Assembly: GCA_965263345.1 (NCBI GenBank)
Contig: CBDHHC010000024.1
Span: 186,001-250,000 of the forward strand
DNA: 64,000 bases
Origin: CBDHHC01 sp965263345
GTDB lineage: Bacteria > Pseudomonadota > Alphaproteobacteria > Rhizobiales > CBDHHC01
Direction of reading: 5' to 3'
Part shown: positions 27,449 through 36,754 of the stretch, in pieces
How positions within the stretch are numbered: position 1 is the stretch's first letter
Layout: each line of letters starts with the position of its first letter
The notes under the pieces: generated by a model
Database searches by the model: none
The model's input: only the letters and a program-made list of their open reading frames with translations
Told to the model about the DNA's origin: nothing
Position numbers and translations under genes: made by a program

Positions 27449-28537
27449 TTAACCTATCTGTCCTCTATGACGCAGATAATGATCTGCGAGGACAATAGCG
27501 ACCATGGCTTCTGCTACAGGGACAGCTCGAATCCCGACACATGGATCATGCCGTCCTTTGGTAACGATTTCTGTTTCCTTACCAGAAATATCAATAGTTT
27601 TTCTAGGTTTTAAAATTGATGAAGTAGGCTTTACTGCAAAACGGGCGACAATAGGCTGCCCTGTTGAAATACCACCTAATATACCGCCAGCTGAATTAGA
27701 TAAAAATTCTGGTTTGCCATCTTTACCAACACACATCTCATCTGCATTTGTTTCACCATCTAACTCAGCTGAGGCAAATCCTGCTCCAATTTCCACCCCC
27801 TTTACCGCATTTATGCTCATGAGAGCTGAGGTAATATCCTGGTCGAGCTTAGCGTATAATGGTGCGCCTAATCCTGCAGGAACATTTTCTGCGATGACTT
27901 CTATAATCGCACCAGTTGAGGATCCGGTTTTACGAATTTGATCAAGGTGGTTTGACCATATTTCAACAGTGCTTTCATCTGGGCAGAAAAAGGGGTTCTG
28001 GTTAACTTGCTCCCAATCCCAATTTTCACGATTAATCTTATGAGATCCAATCTGTGTAAGAGCGGCTCGAATTTTAATATTAGAAAGAATTTTTCTAGCT
28101 ATTCCACCAGCTGCAACACGCATAGCTGTTTCTCTAGCTGAGGAGCGTCCACCGCCTCTGTAATCTCGAATACCGTATTTTTCAAAATAAGTATAATCTG
28201 CGTGGCCAGGACGAAATTTACTTTTGATTTCAGAATAGTCTTTTGAACGCTGATCAGTATTCTCAATAACTAGAGAGATAGGAGTACCTGTCGTAACTTG
28301 CTGATTTGTTTTTTCATCAGTAAAAACTCCAGAAAGAATCCTTACCCTATCTGGTTCCCGTCTTTGCGTTGTATATCGAGATTGTCCTGGTTTACGTTTA
28401 TCCAGCCATACTTGTAATTCGTCTTCAGAAATGGGAATATTCGGAGGGCACCCATCAACGACACAGCCAATGGATGGTCCATGGCTCTCTCCCCATGTCA
28501 TGATACGAAATAAATGGCCAAATATATTATGTGACAT
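27449..28537 (-). CDS. aroC: Chorismate synthase
   Basis: AroC makes chorismate from EPSP with reduced FMN, the last shikimate pathway step. Signatures are complete: GESHGPSIGCVVDG at the start, RPGHADYTYFEKYG, DYRGGGRSSARETA, and the C-terminal RHDPCVG with PVAEAMVAIVLADH. At 362 residues it is full length. fabI lies 58 bases upstream on the same strand and may share a transcript. Confidence 0.96.
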   Translation of the reverse strand: MSHNIFGHLFRIMTWGESHGPSIGCVVDGCPPNIPISEDELQVWLDKRKPGQSRYTTQRREPDRVRILSGVFTDEKTNQQVTTGTPISLVIENTDQRSKDYSEIKSKFRPGHADYTYFEKYGIRDYRGGGRSSARETAMRVAAGGIARKILSNIKIRAALTQIGSHKINRENWDWEQVNQNPFFCPDESTVEIWSNHLDQIRKTGSSTGAIIEVIAENVPAGLGAPLYAKLDQDITSALMSINAVKGVEIGAGFASAELDGETNADEMCVGKDGKPEFLSNSAGGILGGISTGQPIVARFAVKPTSSILKPRKTIDISGKETEIVTKGRHDPCVGIRAVPVAEAMVAIVLADHYLRHRGQIG

Positions 28538-28595
28538 ACTTTTATACTATACTTAATTAAGAGTTAGAGAACATAGCTTTAGTGAATTTAATACC

Positions 28596-29414
28596 CTAAT
28601 CATTTGCAACAGAAATATCAGGCGCATCCTCATTCTTCATACCTTGTACATGATATCCAGAATCAACATGGTGAATCTCACCAGTAACACCGCGACTTAA
28701 ATCTGATAGTAAGTAAAGCCCGGCATCGCCAACTTCATCTATAGTGACAGTTCGGCGTAATGCGGAATTATACTCATTCCATTTCAGTATATATCTGAAA
28801 TCACTAATTCCAGATGCTGCAAGTGTTTTGATTGGTCCTGCAGAAACAGCATTAACTCGAATACCTTGCTTGCCAAGATCTGCTGCGAGATAACGGACAC
28901 TAGCTTCTAATGCGGCTTTTGCTACTCCCATAACATTATAATGAGGCATCACTTTTTCAGCGCCATAATATGTAAGAGTTAGAAGCGATCCTCCATCTGA
29001 CATAAGCTTTTCTGCTCTTTGGGAAAGTGCTGTAAATGAATAACAGGATATTTCCATTGTGCGTCTGAAATTATCAGCAGAAGTATCAACATATCGTCCG
29101 TCAAGTTCTTCTTTATCTGAGAATGCAATCGCATGAACAAGAAAGTCCAAATGGCCCCAATCGTCTTCAAGTGTTTTAAAAACACTATCCATACTTTCAG
29201 GGTCAGTAACATCACAAGGTAGCACATGCTTAGAGTTAATACTCTCAGCGAGAGGAATAACGCGCTTTTTTAGAGCATCTCCTTGATATGTTAGTGCAAT
29301 CTCAGCACCTTGCTCATGACATGCTTTGGTTATTCCCCATGCAATTGATCGATTGTTCGCAACCCCCATGATAAGGCCGCGTTTATTTGCCATTAAGTTC
29401 CCTGTTTGGGGCAT
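28596..29414 (-). CDS. fabI: Enoyl-[acyl-carrier-protein] reductase (NADH)
   Basis: FabI reduces trans-2-enoyl-ACP in fatty acid elongation. The short-chain reductase fold shows MGVANNRSIAWGI at the nucleotide-binding end and the FabI-type Y-x6-K catalytic pair (YNVMGVAK). It has 272 residues with start 29414 (GGAG eight bases upstream) or 265 with start 29393 (AGGGA upstream); both are plausible. Sensitivity to triclosan-type inhibitors is a family property that was not checked here. Confidence 0.94.
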   Translation of the reverse strand: MPQTGNLMANKRGLIMGVANNRSIAWGITKACHEQGAEIALTYQGDALKKRVIPLAESINSKHVLPCDVTDPESMDSVFKTLEDDWGHLDFLVHAIAFSDKEELDGRYVDTSADNFRRTMEISCYSFTALSQRAEKLMSDGGSLLTLTYYGAEKVMPHYNVMGVAKAALEASVRYLAADLGKQGIRVNAVSAGPIKTLAASGISDFRYILKWNEYNSALRRTVTIDEVGDAGLYLLSDLSRGVTGEIHHVDSGYHVQGMKNEDAPDISVAND

Positions 29415-29646
29415 AGTTTATTCTCCGAAATCATCGGTTTAATTATTTCTGATACAATATGTTTATGTAATAGGCAAATTTTTATGTGAAGATAAATTTA
29501 CCAAAACAAAATTAGATTACAGTGTTATTTCTAATTCGACCAGATATTGCATGCTCTTTTATAGAAAATTAGTTTAACCTAAGTCTTTGTTCATATTGTT
29601 TTTTCAATGATAAGCAATAAAAATACCGCAACAAATTAATGAGATA

Positions 29647-30153
29647 TCAACCAAGTAAATCCCATCCACCATTAAGGGACCTGCACGCAACGCCTTCAAT
29701 TGTTTTGACATAAGACCCTAGAGAGAGTGAATATATAAGATGGCGGCAAAGTCGCCCCTCTGTATCCCTAAAGACATTGGTCGGCATGACACGGCCGTGT
29801 AATTTAGTTTTTGCACGTTTCCAGTGATATATTCTCCCATCTGGAGTTTGAGAAAGAGCAAAATGAACAGCCTGTAAAGCAGCAGAATAATCCTGATCTG
29901 TCAATTCTTCTAATTTTCTCTGAATTGAGGCAGATTTTGCAATTGTCTGCCAACCCTTATTATTAATATTTTTAAATTCGTTAACAGGTTCCCAGCCTCT
30001 GACAATCGGCTGTTGTAGCTTCTTAAGCTTTATGGGAGTATTCTTCTTCTTATACTGTTCATTCGCAGAACTCTGCAAAGCAATAGTCAAGAAAAAACAA
30101 ATGGTTACAAAAGGTAAAATGATACGCTTTAATAGCAATTGTGCTAGATACAT
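29647..30153 (-). CDS. RT0821/Lpp0805-like surface antigen-family protein
   Basis: A 168-residue exported protein. A signal segment (LLLKRIILPFVTICFFLTIAL) is followed by a mature domain that ends with the family pattern: LCRHLIYSL, then an EGVACRSLNGGWDLL tail with the paired cysteines. Such proteins occur mostly in alphaproteobacteria; function unknown. The ATG at 30153 fits the signal peptide better than the in-frame TTG at 30186. Confidence 0.7.
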   Translation of the reverse strand: MYLAQLLLKRIILPFVTICFFLTIALQSSANEQYKKKNTPIKLKKLQQPIVRGWEPVNEFKNINNKGWQTIAKSASIQRKLEELTDQDYSAALQAVHFALSQTPDGRIYHWKRAKTKLHGRVMPTNVFRDTEGRLCRHLIYSLSLGSYVKTIEGVACRSLNGGWDLLG

Positions 30154-30349
30154 CACTTTAAATCTCACTAAATCACGCGCGAGCAAAGCTCACTCAAACT
30201 AAAAACACAGACAGAATGCACGAACAGAGTGAGTAAAGTGTAAACAGATGTATCATTTTTTAATTTTTTTATAAAAATATAAAAACTAAGATATGTTTTT
30301 TATCTAGGGACCTATTTATTAGTTTTAAAACGATTTCAAATGAGGTGTT

Positions 30350-30985
30350 ATGACAAGAGATAACAATTCTAGAGATGAAACTTTAAGAACACCAGCAGCA
30401 TATGAAGATCCAATTATTCTATTTAATAAATGGATGGAAGCCGCAAAATCTACAGAAATAAATGACCCAAACGCAATGTCTTTAGCAACTGTGGACCAGA
30501 ATGGGTGTCCAAACGTAAGGATTGTCTTACTTAAAGGAATCTCAAGGCAAGGATTTATATTTTATACCAATTTAGAGAGTGCAAAGGGAAATGAACTACA
30601 ATCTCAGCCCAAAGCAGCATTATGTTTTCACTGGAAAACTCTTAAACGTCAAGTTAGGATTCGTGGTGAAGTAGGTCTGGTTAATAACGAAGAAGCTGAT
30701 GAATATTACAATTCAAGGCCAAAAGAGAGCCGTATAGGGGCTTGGGCTTCACAACAGTCGAAAACAATGAGTAATCCTGATGCATTAAAAGATGCTGTAA
30801 AGTTTTATACGGAAAAATATCAAACGACAGAGATACCAAGACCAAAACATTGGTCGGGCTTTTATATTTATCCCGTGGAAATTGAATTCTGGCAAGACCA
30901 ACCGTATAGATTACACGATCGCATTCTCTACACTAGAGAAAGAAGTCAAGAAGATGAATGGAATAAAACGATCCTTTTTCCTTAA
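30350..30985 (+). CDS. pdxH: Pyridoxamine 5'-phosphate oxidase
   Basis: PdxH oxidises PNP or PMP to pyridoxal 5'-phosphate with FMN. Family motifs are present: NAMSLATVDQNGCPNVRIVLLK, the FYTNLESAKGNEL FMN-binding stretch, CFHWKTLKRQVRIRG, SRIGAWASQQS and the C-terminal EFWQDQPYRLHDR substrate segment. It has 211 residues. The usual C-terminal RLxP reads ILFP, a mild deviation. It stands alone. Confidence 0.95.
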   Translation: MTRDNNSRDETLRTPAAYEDPIILFNKWMEAAKSTEINDPNAMSLATVDQNGCPNVRIVLLKGISRQGFIFYTNLESAKGNELQSQPKAALCFHWKTLKRQVRIRGEVGLVNNEEADEYYNSRPKESRIGAWASQQSKTMSNPDALKDAVKFYTEKYQTTEIPRPKHWSGFYIYPVEIEFWQDQPYRLHDRILYTRERSQEDEWNKTILFP

Positions 30986-31115
30986 AGTATCAAATTAAAA
31001 ACATCAATATAATTATACGTTATATAAAATTTCCGAACAAAGTATTATAAAATATTAACTAATATTGTCGAAATCTACTTCTATAAATGCGGAATCATTA
31101 CATAGAGGTGGTTAT

Positions 31116-32183
31116 ATGTCTGCTCAGGCCGAAGAAATCGAGCAAACAATTAGTGAGGGTGTGGATGATGTCTCTCCTAGAGATATGCAAGATAATTTAG
31201 AAAAACTGAATGATGAAGTCTTTGGGTTTTCTCGAGAAAATCAGGATATTGCAAACCGTACAAAACTTTTAGCTTTAAACGCAACAATTGAGTCGGCAAG
31301 AGCAGGTGAGGCAGGTCGTGGATTTGCTGTTGTAGCAAGTGAAGTAAAAAGTTTGGCAGATCAGGCAAGTGGGACGGCAAAATCATTTGAAGATGAAGTT
31401 GTCAGCCGTATTCAAGAAAGCATGAATATTGCTGAGCGTCTTATGCAGCAAAGAGCTCAAGATGTAGCAAAAACACTTTCTAGAACATTTACAAGAAGCT
31501 TATTGGAACGCAAGCAGGATGTGAGCTGGTGGGCAACCGATAGCATTTTAATCAAAGCGATTTTGAATTCAGAGGATAATGGCATTGTTTCTGAAGCTCA
31601 GAGACGTCTGATGGATTTATCAAGGCATTATCCATTTTATAGAGACATTATTTTATTAACTACGCATGGTGATATTATCGCTTCCACAGGAGCTTTAAAT
31701 TCAAGAAATAATAATGTGCAGGATAAAAACTGGTTCTCAAATGCTTTGAATATGGAAGCACCTGGTTATCCATATATAGGATCTTTAGAAAAGCAAAGTG
31801 ATTATAATAATGATTTTCTACTCCCCATAAGCTCTGTTCTTTCGCACAACAATAAACCTTTGGGGGTCTTAGTAAAATGGTTAAATTGGGAAGAATTTAG
31901 TCATAAAATTATTGCTTATGAACCACCATTTTCTGATGAAGAGTGGGAAAAAAATAAAGTGCTATTGTTGGATGACGATATGAAGTGCATTGCATCAGCA
32001 CCTGATAATTCAAGTCTTGGTAAGACATTCTCTATGCCAGTTTCTGGATTTGAAAATGGTGTTTATGCTGAAAAAAATCAGCTTATAGCCTTTTCGAAAA
32101 CAAATGATGTAAATGCATTAAATGGCAAGGATTGGATTATAGTAATTAGACAGGAAAATAATAACAGTAAAAATATCAGTTAA
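31116..32183 (+). CDS. Soluble chemoreceptor-like protein with signalling hairpin before a Cache-like domain
   Basis: A 355-residue protein with no membrane segment. The methyl-accepting signalling tip sits near residues 50-80 (LLALNATIESARAGEAGRG), in the N-terminal third. It is followed by a helical arm and then an extracytoplasmic-type Cache-like sensor (FYRDIILLTTHGDIIAS, WFSNALNMEAPGYPYIG) at the C-terminus. In normal receptors the sensor precedes the hairpin and is periplasmic. I selected the ATG at 31116 behind AGAGGTGG. It may be an inverted cytosolic receptor. No che genes adjoin it. Confidence 0.75.
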   Translation: MSAQAEEIEQTISEGVDDVSPRDMQDNLEKLNDEVFGFSRENQDIANRTKLLALNATIESARAGEAGRGFAVVASEVKSLADQASGTAKSFEDEVVSRIQESMNIAERLMQQRAQDVAKTLSRTFTRSLLERKQDVSWWATDSILIKAILNSEDNGIVSEAQRRLMDLSRHYPFYRDIILLTTHGDIIASTGALNSRNNNVQDKNWFSNALNMEAPGYPYIGSLEKQSDYNNDFLLPISSVLSHNNKPLGVLVKWLNWEEFSHKIIAYEPPFSDEEWEKNKVLLLDDDMKCIASAPDNSSLGKTFSMPVSGFENGVYAEKNQLIAFSKTNDVNALNGKDWIIVIRQENNNSKNIS

Positions 32184-32811
32184 GATATCAATAAATACCG
32201 CTATAATTAAGCATAAGCTGAATAGCTAATAAGACGCAAAAAACATTTTTACAAAATTTCAAATAATATGCTTTTCCGAGTATAAGGTCATGCATATTTT
32301 TATTTTGTAAGTATATAGTGAGTTAATTTTTATAAATAAAATATATCTGCCATATTTATGTCTAATATTATAAGTAGATAATAAGTATAGCGAATGAAGC
32401 TATTGTCTCTCGCCCTCGGTAACCCCGCTTTTAATCCGAGGGCGAGAATCTTCTACATGGTTATATTGTTAATCCATATAGAGTATACTTGTATGGTATA
32501 GACAATAGAACATTTGATATCAACTTATTTCCCATAACAATTATAGTATTGTTTATAACTATTTTAATAAGTGAAATAGTTGTTTTATTTCAGTTGATTA
32601 GCATGATTTTGGTATATTAATTGAAGTACGATTTTATAATTGCAAACTTAGAAAAAATCAAACTAATCAAAGGGGTGTAGGAAATAATTTGGAAAATGGG
32701 TGAGGTGCTAAAGAGTGTTATAATTTATAAATTAAATAATATCTTATGGCATAATTTATAAAAATAAAGTTTAAGGTTCTAAAAATGTATAATCAGCTTT
32801 AAAACTTAAAT
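32184..32811. other. Long intergenic region with a GC-rich hairpin
   Basis: This 628-base stretch between a plus-strand gene and the convergent PcfJ-like gene is the longest gap in the window. It is AT-rich, has no ORF of credible length and no tRNA fold that I can find. Its one striking element is the inverted repeat at 32408-32447, listed separately. Confidence 0.5.
32408..32447. repeat. Perfect 12-bp GC-rich inverted repeat
   Basis: TCTCGCCCTCGG and CCGAGGGCGAGA flank a 16-base loop. The stem contrasts sharply with the AT-rich surroundings. No T-run follows on either strand, so it is not a standard intrinsic terminator, although it could still end or protect the transcript of the preceding gene. 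Confidence 0.8.
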
Positions 32812-34002
32812 TTAAACACTGTCTATAAGTGCTAAACCTTCAAGTTGAAGAAGCAATTTCTCAGTTTGGTCGAGGTTAAATATAGAAAGAGAAGAAGTAT
32901 TAAATCCTTTAGATTCGACCATATATCGATAGGGAGCCCATATTCTATGTTGAGTCACAGCAGATGAAACAGGAGGCCAGTTGGGTCCGTTTGGGCGTGA
33001 TGAGAAATTTTGTTGCCCTAACCAAAAATAAGCAAGCTGCCATATCATCGGGCTTACTCTGCGATTTTTAGGACCTCTGATTTGTTCAATACTAGGAACA
33101 GTACGGTCATCTTCGTGGGGCCCAATTTCTATATTCGCAATCGGCACACCATCGCGGCGAATGCTGAAAACCCGAACTCTCTGGAAGCGAATTTGGTCAG
33201 CATATTGATCTAAGCAATTTCCCATCATGCTGGCTTCAGTTAAAAAGTCATCAGCTGTTCTAAGAGGAACAATATCATAACCGTTTATTTTCTTACCGTC
33301 TAACCAACAATCATCAATACCCTTGTCTCCAATAAACAAGACGAGTTTTGTGCGATTATACCAAATTTTTGAAGCATCAAGAGCTTTATGTAAGCCTATA
33401 TTAGGGTGCCATAATGTTTGAATAAGATAATGAGAAGGAACTTCTTTATGTTGTGAATACCATGCCCAAGCTGCAAGTAGTTCAAGTGTTGCATCGCTCT
33501 CACCAACTTCATTTGAATGAGCATACAAGGGGGCTGTATTTGCAACCCAAAGGGCAAAATTCTCATTACAGAGTTGTGAAGCTTTTATGACTTTTCGAAA
33601 CCATGTGGCGATATCATCATGATGTCGAGGGATAAGATTTACTATGTGCTTTGAGAAAAAGTCGTTGTCAGGAAGGCTGTTGGGTAAAGCACTTTGGAAA
33701 GTTTGTGGAGGAAGTTTGCGCAGCCACCATGGCAAGTCTAACATCTTTGCAGCAAGCTTGAGTGAACCTCCATGCTTAAGGAGGTTATAGGTTTTTTGTC
33801 GGTTTTCTAGAGTACCAAAATCAGTTGCCAAAGCAAAAAGCATTCCTGGAAAACTATTTGCTAAATCATTAAGCCAAGGGGCATGATTTGCCAGTGCCTC
33901 AATCTTATTTCGAAAAGGTTCCGCAAAACCAATAGATCTACTGGCAAAATGTCTATACTTTATATCTGTTGGTCTTTGAAAGTTTAATGGACGCACACTC
34001 AC
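32812..34002 (-). CDS. PcfJ-like protein
   Basis: A 396-residue protein whose region 235-320 carries the pattern of PcfJ-like proteins: MGNCLDQY, a VRVFSIRRDG strand, an ANIEIGP segment and the IEQIRGPKNR loop. PcfJ was named from an enterococcal conjugative plasmid, but chromosomal homologues are widespread and of unknown function. The N-terminal 230 residues are helical and Trp-rich. GTG at 34002 follows AAGGAGT too closely; the next GTG, at 33996, has better spacing. No mobile genes adjoin. Confidence 0.65.
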   Translation of the reverse strand: MSVRPLNFQRPTDIKYRHFASRSIGFAEPFRNKIEALANHAPWLNDLANSFPGMLFALATDFGTLENRQKTYNLLKHGGSLKLAAKMLDLPWWLRKLPPQTFQSALPNSLPDNDFFSKHIVNLIPRHHDDIATWFRKVIKASQLCNENFALWVANTAPLYAHSNEVGESDATLELLAAWAWYSQHKEVPSHYLIQTLWHPNIGLHKALDASKIWYNRTKLVLFIGDKGIDDCWLDGKKINGYDIVPLRTADDFLTEASMMGNCLDQYADQIRFQRVRVFSIRRDGVPIANIEIGPHEDDRTVPSIEQIRGPKNRRVSPMIWQLAYFWLGQQNFSSRPNGPNWPPVSSAVTQHRIWAPYRYMVESKGFNTSSLSIFNLDQTEKLLLQLEGLALIDSV

Positions 34003-34354
34003 ACTCCTTCATCAGACCTTATTGTCAATCTTTGCGTGGCAGAATGAAGGCATATTTTAGAAAAATAATAAATAATGAAAATATTTAATCAATTTTCCAC
34101 AAAACTATGCTTAGCAATTTTAGTTAAAAAACATATCATTGCAAAGTAAAGCCCTCTTGGGAAGTATATCTCTCTTATTTAAACGTTTAATACTGGAACC
34201 TAAATAAATCCATAGGTCTTTTTGATTATAGTTAATCTTGTTTAGTGATATAGCCAAATGAAGTTATATTTATTGAGGCTACAAAAAGTGGAACTTTTCG
34301 CTTTAAATGTAATGTTGTGTCTTAAAGTTATTATATATCAATATTATAACTATT
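34003..34354. other. Intergenic region upstream of the PcfJ-like gene
   Basis: About 350 AT-rich bases between two minus-strand genes. I see no ORF, RNA fold or strong hairpin. It should hold the promoter of the PcfJ-like gene and the end of the glycosyltransferase transcript. Confidence 0.35.
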
Positions 34355-35083
34355 TTATATTATTAAAGATTTCCTTTGCGAACCATAAGACGTGAAAGAT
34401 TTTATCGCAAACCAGAAAATCAGGGTCAAAATCTTAGTGCCTGCAGAAACAGAGCCCCAAAAGGTTCCCGAAATCTTAGAAACACCAATCCGAGTACGAT
34501 ATTTTACTGGGGTTTCAAGAACTTTTAAGTTTTTTAGAATGGCCTTAATTTGCATTTCTATGGTCCAGCCATACCCATTATCTATCATGGATAATTTTTT
34601 CAAAGCCTGAGACTGGATTGCTCTGAATGGTCCAAGATCGGTATATTTTTTGCCCCATAATAAAAATATAAGTTTGCAAGCAAGCCAGTTACCAAATTTT
34701 TGTTGTGCAGTTAAGGCACCATCCTCAATGTTTCCTGTGGTTCTAGAGCCTATAACAAGATCATAGTTCTCATGGATTATAGGGTCGACAAGAATATCCA
34801 TTTCATTCGCATAATCACTGTAATCACCATCAATAAAAACGATAACATCACAATCGCCAACAACCTCAAGGCCAGAAAGACAGGCGCGTCCATAGCCCTT
34901 GATTGGTTCAAAAACAACTTCTACTCCAAAATTTAGTGCAATTTCAGAAGTTCGGTCAGTTGATCCATTATCAACAACAATGATATGGTCTACCCAATCT
35001 GGAATATCTTTTAAAACGTTACCAATAGCTTGTTCTTCATTTAACGCCGGAATAATGGCATTAATTATTTTTCCACCTCTCAT
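34355..35083 (-). CDS. Family 2 glycosyltransferase (polyprenyl-phosphate sugar synthase-like)
   Basis: A DPM1-like GT-A enzyme of 242 residues. It has IIPALNEEQAIG at the start, VVDNGSTDRT, the DGDYSD acidic (DXD) site and a conserved DLGPFRAI segment. It probably loads a sugar onto undecaprenyl phosphate. There is no C-terminal pair of membrane helices. Its start overlaps the stop of the upstream polytopic transferase gene by four bases (ATGA), implying that the lipid-linked sugar is used by that partner. Confidence 0.85.
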   Translation of the reverse strand: MRGGKIINAIIPALNEEQAIGNVLKDIPDWVDHIIVVDNGSTDRTSEIALNFGVEVVFEPIKGYGRACLSGLEVVGDCDVIVFIDGDYSDYANEMDILVDPIIHENYDLVIGSRTTGNIEDGALTAQQKFGNWLACKLIFLLWGKKYTDLGPFRAIQSQALKKLSMIDNGYGWTIEMQIKAILKNLKVLETPVKYRTRIGVSKISGTFWGSVSAGTKILTLIFWFAIKSFTSYGSQRKSLII

Positions 35084-36579
35084 ATAGAGCCTTTTTGAAT
35101 AGATTTATTATCTGATAAGCATAGAACTTTATTATTTAAGGTAAAGTCGTAAACTAATAATATCCATACCGGTATCCAAATTAGCCAGATTATAACGTTA
35201 TTATAAATCTGCAAGTTACCATGTGACATGAGATAAAAAGCTGAATAATAAAGAGGTATAGTCATTGATAAAAACAGAAGGCTATATAAAGGAAAAAGAG
35301 CGATAAAAGGAGCAACCCAGACATAATACCAAGGAAACTGCGCTGGGCTACAAAGAAAAATAACAAGGCACATTATAAAAATTTTTGAGAGCCACTCCTT
35401 TTGAGTTTTTGAGTTCTTAAAAAATAAAAAACATAGTATTATCAGTGTGATAAAAATTATTGTGAATCTGATAACCAGATTAGGTTGAAGGTTCCGAATA
35501 TAAAAATATTCGAATAGATTCTGATAGAAAATAGATAAAAACTTCATCAAAGCGCTATTGGTCTTCCACTGACTTGCATAGGCCACAAATCCAGAATTTT
35601 GATCGAGAGTAGTAAGTATTACGGGTAAAAACCACAAACCAATCAGTCCAAATGCGAGTACCGAGCAGAACAATAATTTAAGTGGTTGATGTAAGATAGG
35701 TCGCAAAACCAAAGGAAATAAAAGAATAGGCCAAACCTTAATTCCGACTGCAAAAGCAAGAGAAACACTTGATAATAAGTATCTTTTATGAAGGGCAAGC
35801 CATAGTGTTCCTAAAATAAAAGGAATGAGAATAGCTTCCATATGTGCAGAATTGAATAATTCTTTGAGAACCACAGGATTCCACCAGTATAAAGCAGCCC
35901 ATAAAGGTGATTTCTGAAAAAACAAAAGAAGTTTAATTAAAAGAAAAAGGCTAATGCCATCAAAACACAACAAAAGGAAACGCCATGAAGTGATGCTAAA
36001 AGGCTCAATAAAATACGCAACAGAGAACATGATTTGAGAAACAGCAGGATATATTGTTCTCAGTTGAGGATGATTAATACGATCCAGCACGAGGCCGGCT
36101 TGCTCTTTAATTCTTGTAATTTCTGGAAGAATTATTTTATCGGCTTTAATGTCTCCTGGAGAATATTTATAAGGGTTTATTCCTTGAGCAGTCAGAGCGC
36201 CATCCCAGAAATAACGTTGATAATCATCCTCCAACATAGGTTCGCTGGCAAATAGAATTAATCTAAATAAACAACCACAAAGGATAATGAGAAGTAAAAC
36301 TGCTCTTACATGGGTATTGGAGTGTAAACTTAACTTTATCAAGAAGTATAGCAGAAAAAGCCCAATGCCTGATCCACATAATAATATTATCATTTCAATA
36401 ATTGGCATCTGAATGACACGGTAATCATAACCAAACTGCTCTGATAAGATTGTGATTCCAATGACATAAACAAACCCACCAAAGGCCGCAAGAGACCATA
36501 AAAAAATAATTGAAACTTTAGAGCTGCGCTCTGTGACTGGGGAGGTTTTTTGAGAATGTAACTGGGATTGAGTTTGCAT
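35080..36579 (-). CDS. Polytopic membrane glycosyltransferase (GT-C, mannosyltransferase-like)
   Basis: A 499-residue protein with about twelve hydrophobic segments, typical of GT-C transferases that use lipid-linked sugars on the periplasmic side. The first loop carries an acidic EDDYQRYFWDG motif followed by GINPYKYSP, as in GT87 and related mannosyltransferases. It overlaps the GT2 gene by four bases. The acceptor is unknown; a lipid or surface glycan is likely given the FlaA1-like gene upstream. Confidence 0.8.
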   Translation of the reverse strand: MQTQSQLHSQKTSPVTERSSKVSIIFLWSLAAFGGFVYVIGITILSEQFGYDYRVIQMPIIEMIILLCGSGIGLFLLYFLIKLSLHSNTHVRAVLLLIILCGCLFRLILFASEPMLEDDYQRYFWDGALTAQGINPYKYSPGDIKADKIILPEITRIKEQAGLVLDRINHPQLRTIYPAVSQIMFSVAYFIEPFSITSWRFLLLCFDGISLFLLIKLLLFFQKSPLWAALYWWNPVVLKELFNSAHMEAILIPFILGTLWLALHKRYLLSSVSLAFAVGIKVWPILLFPLVLRPILHQPLKLLFCSVLAFGLIGLWFLPVILTTLDQNSGFVAYASQWKTNSALMKFLSIFYQNLFEYFYIRNLQPNLVIRFTIIFITLIILCFLFFKNSKTQKEWLSKIFIMCLVIFLCSPAQFPWYYVWVAPFIALFPLYSLLFLSMTIPLYYSAFYLMSHGNLQIYNNVIIWLIWIPVWILLVYDFTLNNKVLCLSDNKSIQKGSI

Positions 36580-36754
36580 TGTTTTTTATATTTAACTAAA
36601 AGTTACATGGAATTGATACACATAATTTAGTATCTCATTTCATACAAACTGGCAGTATAAAACAATAAAAGATACATTAGATGTTAATTTATGAAATGAC
36701 ATGCAATTACAAGTCACATCTGTGTGAGCAGTAGAAGAAACAGATATAATAATC

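Noticed and set aside
32408..32447. Intrinsic terminator for the chemoreceptor-like gene
   Set aside because: The stem is strong but no T-run follows on either strand, so I list it as an inverted repeat only.
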